From: Puniceibacterium sediminis
GTDB taxonomy: Bacteria > Pseudomonadota > Alphaproteobacteria > Rhodobacterales > Rhodobacteraceae
Direction of reading: 5' to 3'
NCBI RefSeq assembly: GCF_900188035.1
Contig: NZ_FZNN01000030.1
Span: 1-33,877 of the forward strand
Length of the DNA stretch: 33,877 bases
The position numbers and the translations under genes were made by a program. Below, in pieces: positions 33,006-33,877 of this stretch; position 1 is the stretch's first letter, and every line of letters starts with the position of its first letter. The notes beneath the pieces are model-generated. The model was not told the origin of the DNA. It ran no database searches and worked only from the letters and a program-made list of their open reading frames with translations.

Positions 33006-33877
33006 GGTATCCAAGTCCTGCCGTGTGAAAAATTTATAATCAAAAATCAGTGTTTTCACAATGTTCTTCAAATTCAGATGTCCAAGGCTGCAATGGCGGT
33101 GCGGGACTTAACGCAAATTGGGCCATTTCGACCTTTGGCACCCGGTTGGAGCTGTTTGTTCGCGAGAGTTGCGGCAAAATTCCGGACCGCAAAGGCGCGT
33201 GTGGTATGAGGTCGCCCGACTGCATCGCCAAGACATTTGATCTGCATCATGCCGCAAGCCGTCATTTCCCTGTCGAAAAGTTTCTCTATTTGTTTAGCGC
33301 GGCTCGGGCCGGTTACAGCGCAAGTCAACCAATTGGACGGCTGCAGTCGATCGGTTACCCTCTCATGCAAAATGGTGTTTATGGGGCGATCTCTGGACCA
33401 GAAGCCCCGCTAAGAACTCGGTCGAAAATTGCCGGGCAACTGCTGGGAATGGCCATAGCTGATTTCAGTGTCGATCAGCTGTAGGTTGACTTGCAAGGCC
33501 AAGCTCAATGTCCAATTTTAGGCTGAGGACCTGTAGCGCGTTCGTGCAAGCGGCGAATGGCAGCTTCCCGCCCTCTGTGTCGATGACGTCAAGGTGGGCA
33601 GGGATCACGATGACCGGCAGAAAAGGGCTGGGAGCGGTCGAGCGTCATGCTGTGCCTGGGCGTCAGCAAAGCGCAGGAAGCGGTCGCTGCAAAGTTGCGA
33701 ACCGTGATCGGCCTTGATGCCACGACCGGCCCAAACCGGCCTTTCGCTATGCAGTTGTCTTGCCGCAGTGCAGCTAGGCAAAGCGGATGGGGTGGATAGC
33801 TCCTGCTCCACCCGGCGTCGCAATGCGCCATACTGCAGTTGTCTATCACTGCTAGGAAAGGAGCTACCCAATGCAAG
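33006..33877. other. Gene-free end region with repeat-like sequence
   Basis: Frames here (plus 33050-33484; minus 33074-33370 and 33589-33876) have no domain, no SD and chance-like composition. Two of the minus frames share VRNFAAT, suggesting related decayed repeat units. The TetR-gene promoter must lie in the first part. Confidence 0.5.
33672..33746 (+). repeat. Dispersed intergenic repeat, copy 2
   Basis: Ungapped partner of 23077-23151 (58 of 75 identical by eye), same orientation, also outside genes. Confidence 0.75.

Noticed and set aside
33050-33484. 144-codon plus-strand frame as a gene
   Set aside because: No recognisable domain or SD and overlaps repeat-like DNA; kept only as gene-free region.
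1-33877. CRISPR arrays, tRNA or rRNA genes
   Set aside because: No regularly spaced short repeats, no cloverleaf candidates and no rRNA-like conserved stretches were recognised; a tRNAscan/Infernal run would be decisive.

Overview
The window looks like chromosomal DNA of a marine alphaproteobacterium of the Rhodobacteraceae (Roseobacter group). This is inferred from GC-rich coding DNA, a class I (archaeal-type) lysyl-tRNA synthetase as the only LysRS seen, an NDUFS4-type complex I accessory subunit, TRAP transport, tiny entericidin-like lipoproteins and an FnrL-type site. No rRNA, tRNA or CRISPR array was found. Every call rests on reading translations and motifs by eye; no database search was run.

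Region 1 (1-18958) is a core-genome backbone. It holds ettA with a DUF3800 gene directly abutting it, a chemoreceptor with a C-terminal CheR/CheB-type tether, nadD, a Tat-exported PBP4-type peptidase (dacB), a TerB-like protein, class I lysK, a barrel-like exported protein, a ParA-like ATPase, a kinase-fold-like protein, an Usp-hemerythrin pair behind a perfect FNR box, a CDF metal transporter, several very small membrane proteins or lipoproteins, uvrB, and the NDUFS4-like gene. Three of the small genes (38, 24 and 38 aa) are easily missed; they were found from SD sites, signal sequences and lipoboxes.

Region 2 (18959-24600) is an accessory, decayed zone that begins one base after the stop codon of the NDUFS4-like gene. 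It contains a pair of 48-bp direct repeats, an N-truncated and frameshifted IS110-type transposase, an alpha/beta hydrolase, the C-terminal stub of a Baeyer-Villiger-type monooxygenase, a possible two-gene redox module (bis-heme ferric-reductase-like membrane protein plus Tat-exported intradiol-dioxygenase-like protein), an HNH endonuclease and an N-truncated HxlR regulator.

Region 3 (24601-32089) is one tightly spaced catabolic operon: TRAP solute-binding protein, fused DctQM permease, AMP-forming acyl-CoA ligase, HSD10-like dehydrogenase, thiolase and a crotonase-family protein. Together they would import a carboxylic acid, activate it with CoA and shorten it by the later steps of beta-oxidation. 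There is no acyl-CoA dehydrogenase, and the crotonase has His where the second catalytic Glu should be. A convergent regulator follows, in which a phage-integrase arm-type DNA-binding domain appears to be fused to a TetR repressor.

Region 4 (33006-33877) holds no convincing gene, but it carries an intergenic element about 77% identical over 75 bp to one at 23077-23151.
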